6,974 nucleotides of DNA from Elstera litoralis (lineage in GTDB: Bacteria; Pseudomonadota; Alphaproteobacteria; Elsterales; Elsteraceae): positions 1 to 6,974 of the forward strand of contig NZ_LAJY01000081.1 in NCBI RefSeq assembly GCF_000963705.1, read 5' to 3'. A program made the translations under genes and the position numbers. Positions 5,295 to 6,974 of the stretch are shown here, piece after piece. How positions within the stretch are numbered: the stretch's first letter is position 1; each line of letters begins with the position of its first letter. Below the pieces are notes generated by a model. The model was given only the letters and a program-made list of their open reading frames with translations, was not told the DNA's origin and did no database searches.

Positions 5295-6699
5295 TTATTC
5301 GGCAGCAAGAGCGGAAATGGCGGCGGTTTCGGGGGCATCGCCCCAATAGCGCGATAGGCGCACGACCGTGCCGATGATGAGCAGCGTCGGGCCGCTGCCA
5401 TGCTGAAGCGCAAGGCGCGGCAGATCGGCCAAAAGCCCGGTCGAAACCTTTTGATCGGGGCGCGTGCCGTTTTCGATCAACGCAACCGGGGTGTCATCGG
5501 CGTGCCCGGCGTCGATCAAGTCGCGCGTGATGCGCGGCGCTTGGGCGAGGCCCATATAGATGGCGACGGTCTTACCGCCCGCTTGCGGCACGCCCGCGCT
5601 GGAGAAGGGAACCCCGTCGCGGCCATGCCCCGTGGCGAACACCAAGGCGGAGGCGTGATCGCGGTGGGTCAGCGGAATTTCGGCGCTGGCAGCGCAGCCC
5701 AAGGCGGCGGGAAATGCCGGGAATAATGGTGATGGGTAGGCCCGCCGCGCGCACGGCCTCCACCTCTTCCCCACCGCGCCCGAAGACGAACGGGTCGCCG
5801 CCCTTGAGGCGAACGACGCGCTTACCGGCCTGGGCGGCTTCCACCAGCAGGCGGCCGATTTGGTCCTGCGGCACGGAATGTTGGGCTTTGCGCTTGCCGA
5901 CCGGCACCCGCTCGGCATCGCGGCGGATACGGTCGAGAATCGGCTCGGCAACCAACTCGTCGTAGAACACAATATCCGCGTCGGACAGCGCGCGCAGCGC
6001 CTTTAGCGTCAGCAACTCGGGATCGCCCGGCCCGGCACCGACAAGCGCAACCGAGCCGCCCTCAACCGTACCGGTTTCCAACAGGTGCGCGGCGGCGTCA
6101 TCGGCGGCGCGTTCCTGATCGTTCAAGACCAGATCGGCAATCGCCCCGTCGGAGAAATGTTCCAAGACCCGGCGACGCGCTGCCGGGTCGCTCACTCGCC
6201 CCCGGACGGGGTCTTTCCAGCGTTCGATGAAACGGGCGAGGTTGCCCAGCCGCGCGGGCAGCAGCCGTTCCAGGCGCTCGCGGACGCGGCGGGCGAGAAT
6301 CGGGGCGCTGCCGCCGGTACCGATGGCGACCAGAACCGGGTCGCGGTCCACAATCGCGGGCATGAGGAAGCTGGAGAGTTCCGGCCCATCGACGATGTTC
6401 ACCGGCACACCCACATCTTGCGCGCGGCGGGAGATTTCTGCGTCCTGATCGTCATCGCCGGTGGCGGCGAAAATCACCGCCTGATTGCGGATATCGTCCA
6501 ACCGAAAGTGCCGACGCAGCAGAATAATCTCGTCCGTTACCGCCGCCGCTTCGATTTCAGCCGTTGGGTCTTTCGCCACTACCGTAATCCGCGCGCCGGT
6601 GCGTTTCAGCAGGCGCAGCTTCTGGGTGGCCGCCTCGCCGCCGCCGACGATCAAGGCTTCGCGCTGGTTCAGCGATAAGAAAATCGGCAGGCTGTGCAT
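5295..6699 (-). pseudogene. cysG: cysG, trifunctional siroheme synthase, broken by a 1-nt frameshift
   Basis: CysG makes siroheme from uroporphyrinogen III: two SAM-dependent methylations, NAD-dependent oxidation of precorrin-2, then iron chelation. With one base removed, the product would be 467 aa, normal for the family. The N-terminal dehydrogenase/chelatase domain (about 1-205) has the nucleotide-binding LIVGGGEAA (16-24) and Asp104 in VNIVDGP, the conserved catalytic Asp. The methyltransferase domain has VGAGPGDPELLTLKAL (220-235) and VVRLKGGDPFVFGRGGEE (295-312). The frame from 6699 stays homologous to Ser330 of PGIS, then reads 45 unrelated residues to a stop at 5572. The homologous continuation AALGCAASAEIPLTHRD lies in the next frame and runs to TAA at 5295-5297, with YMGL and ENGTRPDQKV intact. 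The start at 6699 has AAGGGG 8 nt upstream. It is the first gene of the operon. An otherwise perfect sequence on both sides fits either a sequencing error or a very recent mutation. Confidence 0.88.
5709..5711 (-). other. Frameshift point in cysG (one extra G:C)
   Basis: On the coding strand the sequence reads GGC ATT TCC CGC CGC CTT GGG. Removing one C from the CCC triplet gives ATT TCC GCC GCC TTG GGC, that is I-S-A-A-L-G, the expected family sequence, and restores the frame to the end of the gene. The plus-strand triplet is GGG at 5709-5711. Confidence 0.85.
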
Positions 6700-6729
6700 C
6701 GACCCTTCCCCTTTTTACAATCCCATACC

Positions 6730-6751
6730 GGAATTGCGATTTAACAATTCC
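6730..6751. promoter_or_regulatory. 7-bp inverted repeat in the cysG leader
   Basis: GGAATTG (6730-6736) and CAATTCC (6745-6751) are exact reverse complements with an 8-bp AT-rich spacer, 31 bp upstream of the cysG start codon. The 22-bp dyad has the size of a dimeric repressor or activator site and lies just downstream of the proposed cysG promoter. It could also form a small hairpin in the leader RNA. The regulator is not identifiable from the sequence. Confidence 0.45.
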
Positions 6752-6752
6752 A

Positions 6753-6781
6753 CAGGTAGGGCTTTCGGCGGGCCGAGTCAA
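6753..6781 (-). promoter_or_regulatory. Candidate promoter of the cysG operon
   Basis: On the minus strand, TTGACT (6781-6776) is a 5/6 match to the -35 consensus. It is followed after 17 nt by TACCTG (6758-6753), a poor -10. Transcription would start near 6746, within or beside the 6730-6751 dyad, leaving a leader of about 47 nt. The spacing and the -35 are good and the -10 is weak, so this is tentative; activator-dependent promoters often look like this. Confidence 0.35.
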
Positions 6782-6966
6782 TGGTATTTCACAAATAACA
6801 TGAATTTTATGGGTTTATGAGAAAAGGCGTCGCAACCGCTGAGCGCGGCGCATTTTAGCCTTATTCTCTGGTACACTGTTAACCGGACGCAATCTGAACC
6901 AGCCTCCTGGCTGACATAACAGGTGCGCCGAATGGGTTCGAGCCAGTCTTTTGGGAGAAAAAATCG

Positions 6967-6974
6967 ATGGGTAA
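6967..6974 (+). CDS. Probable start of a divergent gene cut off by the window edge
   Basis: An ATG at 6967-6969 is preceded by GGGAG at 6953-6957, 9 nt upstream, and by an A-rich stretch, a typical plus-strand translation start. Only two full codons (Met-Gly) are inside the window, so the product cannot be identified. It would be transcribed divergently from the cysG operon, from the shared intergenic region 6700-6966. Confidence 0.45.

Noticed and set aside
5700..5720. Programmed ribosomal frameshift in cysG
   Set aside because: The codons ATT TCC CGC do not form a -1 slippery heptamer, and the needed shift is +1 at a common Arg codon without a stop or rare codon. No frameshifting is known to me for cysG.
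6926..6952. tRNA-like GGTTCGAGCC at 6935-6944
   Set aside because: It resembles a T-loop, but there is no matching T-stem, anticodon arm or acceptor stem around it.

Overview
The window looks like an ordinary chromosomal segment of an alphaproteobacterium, probably Rhodospirillales-like. This is inferred from the gene set cysG / DUF2849 / nitrite-sulfite reductase / DUF934, the high-GC codon use and the porin type. The species cannot be named from the sequence alone.

Left part, plus strand. After about 300 bases with no supportable gene (a 9-bp direct repeat lies at 121-149) comes an outer-membrane porin gene (301-1425). It is followed by three hairpins in a row, the last a textbook intrinsic terminator. 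Next is a small predicted lipoprotein of unknown function (1584-1931). Then comes a two-gene type II toxin-antitoxin operon: a RelE/HigB-like toxin (2037-2342) and an HTH antitoxin (2346-2756). A 16-bp perfect inverted repeat precedes it and contains the toxin's Shine-Dalgarno sequence.

Right part, minus strand, read from 6699 down to 2759: cysG (siroheme synthase), a DUF2849 gene, a siroheme/4Fe-4S nitrite/sulfite reductase, and a DUF934 gene. They are packed with gaps of 11 and 1 nt and a 14-nt overlap, so they are almost certainly one operon. The logic is assimilatory sulfite (or nitrite) reduction: CysG makes siroheme, the prosthetic group of the reductase, and the two DUF proteins are habitual partners of unknown biochemical role. 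cysH, often part of such clusters, is not in the visible operon. The cysG reading frame is broken by one extra base near 5709-5711, so in this sequence the C-terminal third of the methyltransferase domain is out of frame.

The two halves converge tail to tail: the antitoxin stop and the DUF934 stop are 2 nt apart, with no room for a terminator. To the right of cysG is a divergent regulatory region (6700-6966), which ends with a good ribosome-binding site and an ATG at 6967, probably the first codons of a plus-strand gene outside the window.

I found no undescribed multi-gene system. The points most worth a second look are the cysG frameshift, the long inverted repeat that covers the toxin ribosome-binding site, and the terminator-less junction between the toxin-antitoxin module and the cys operon.
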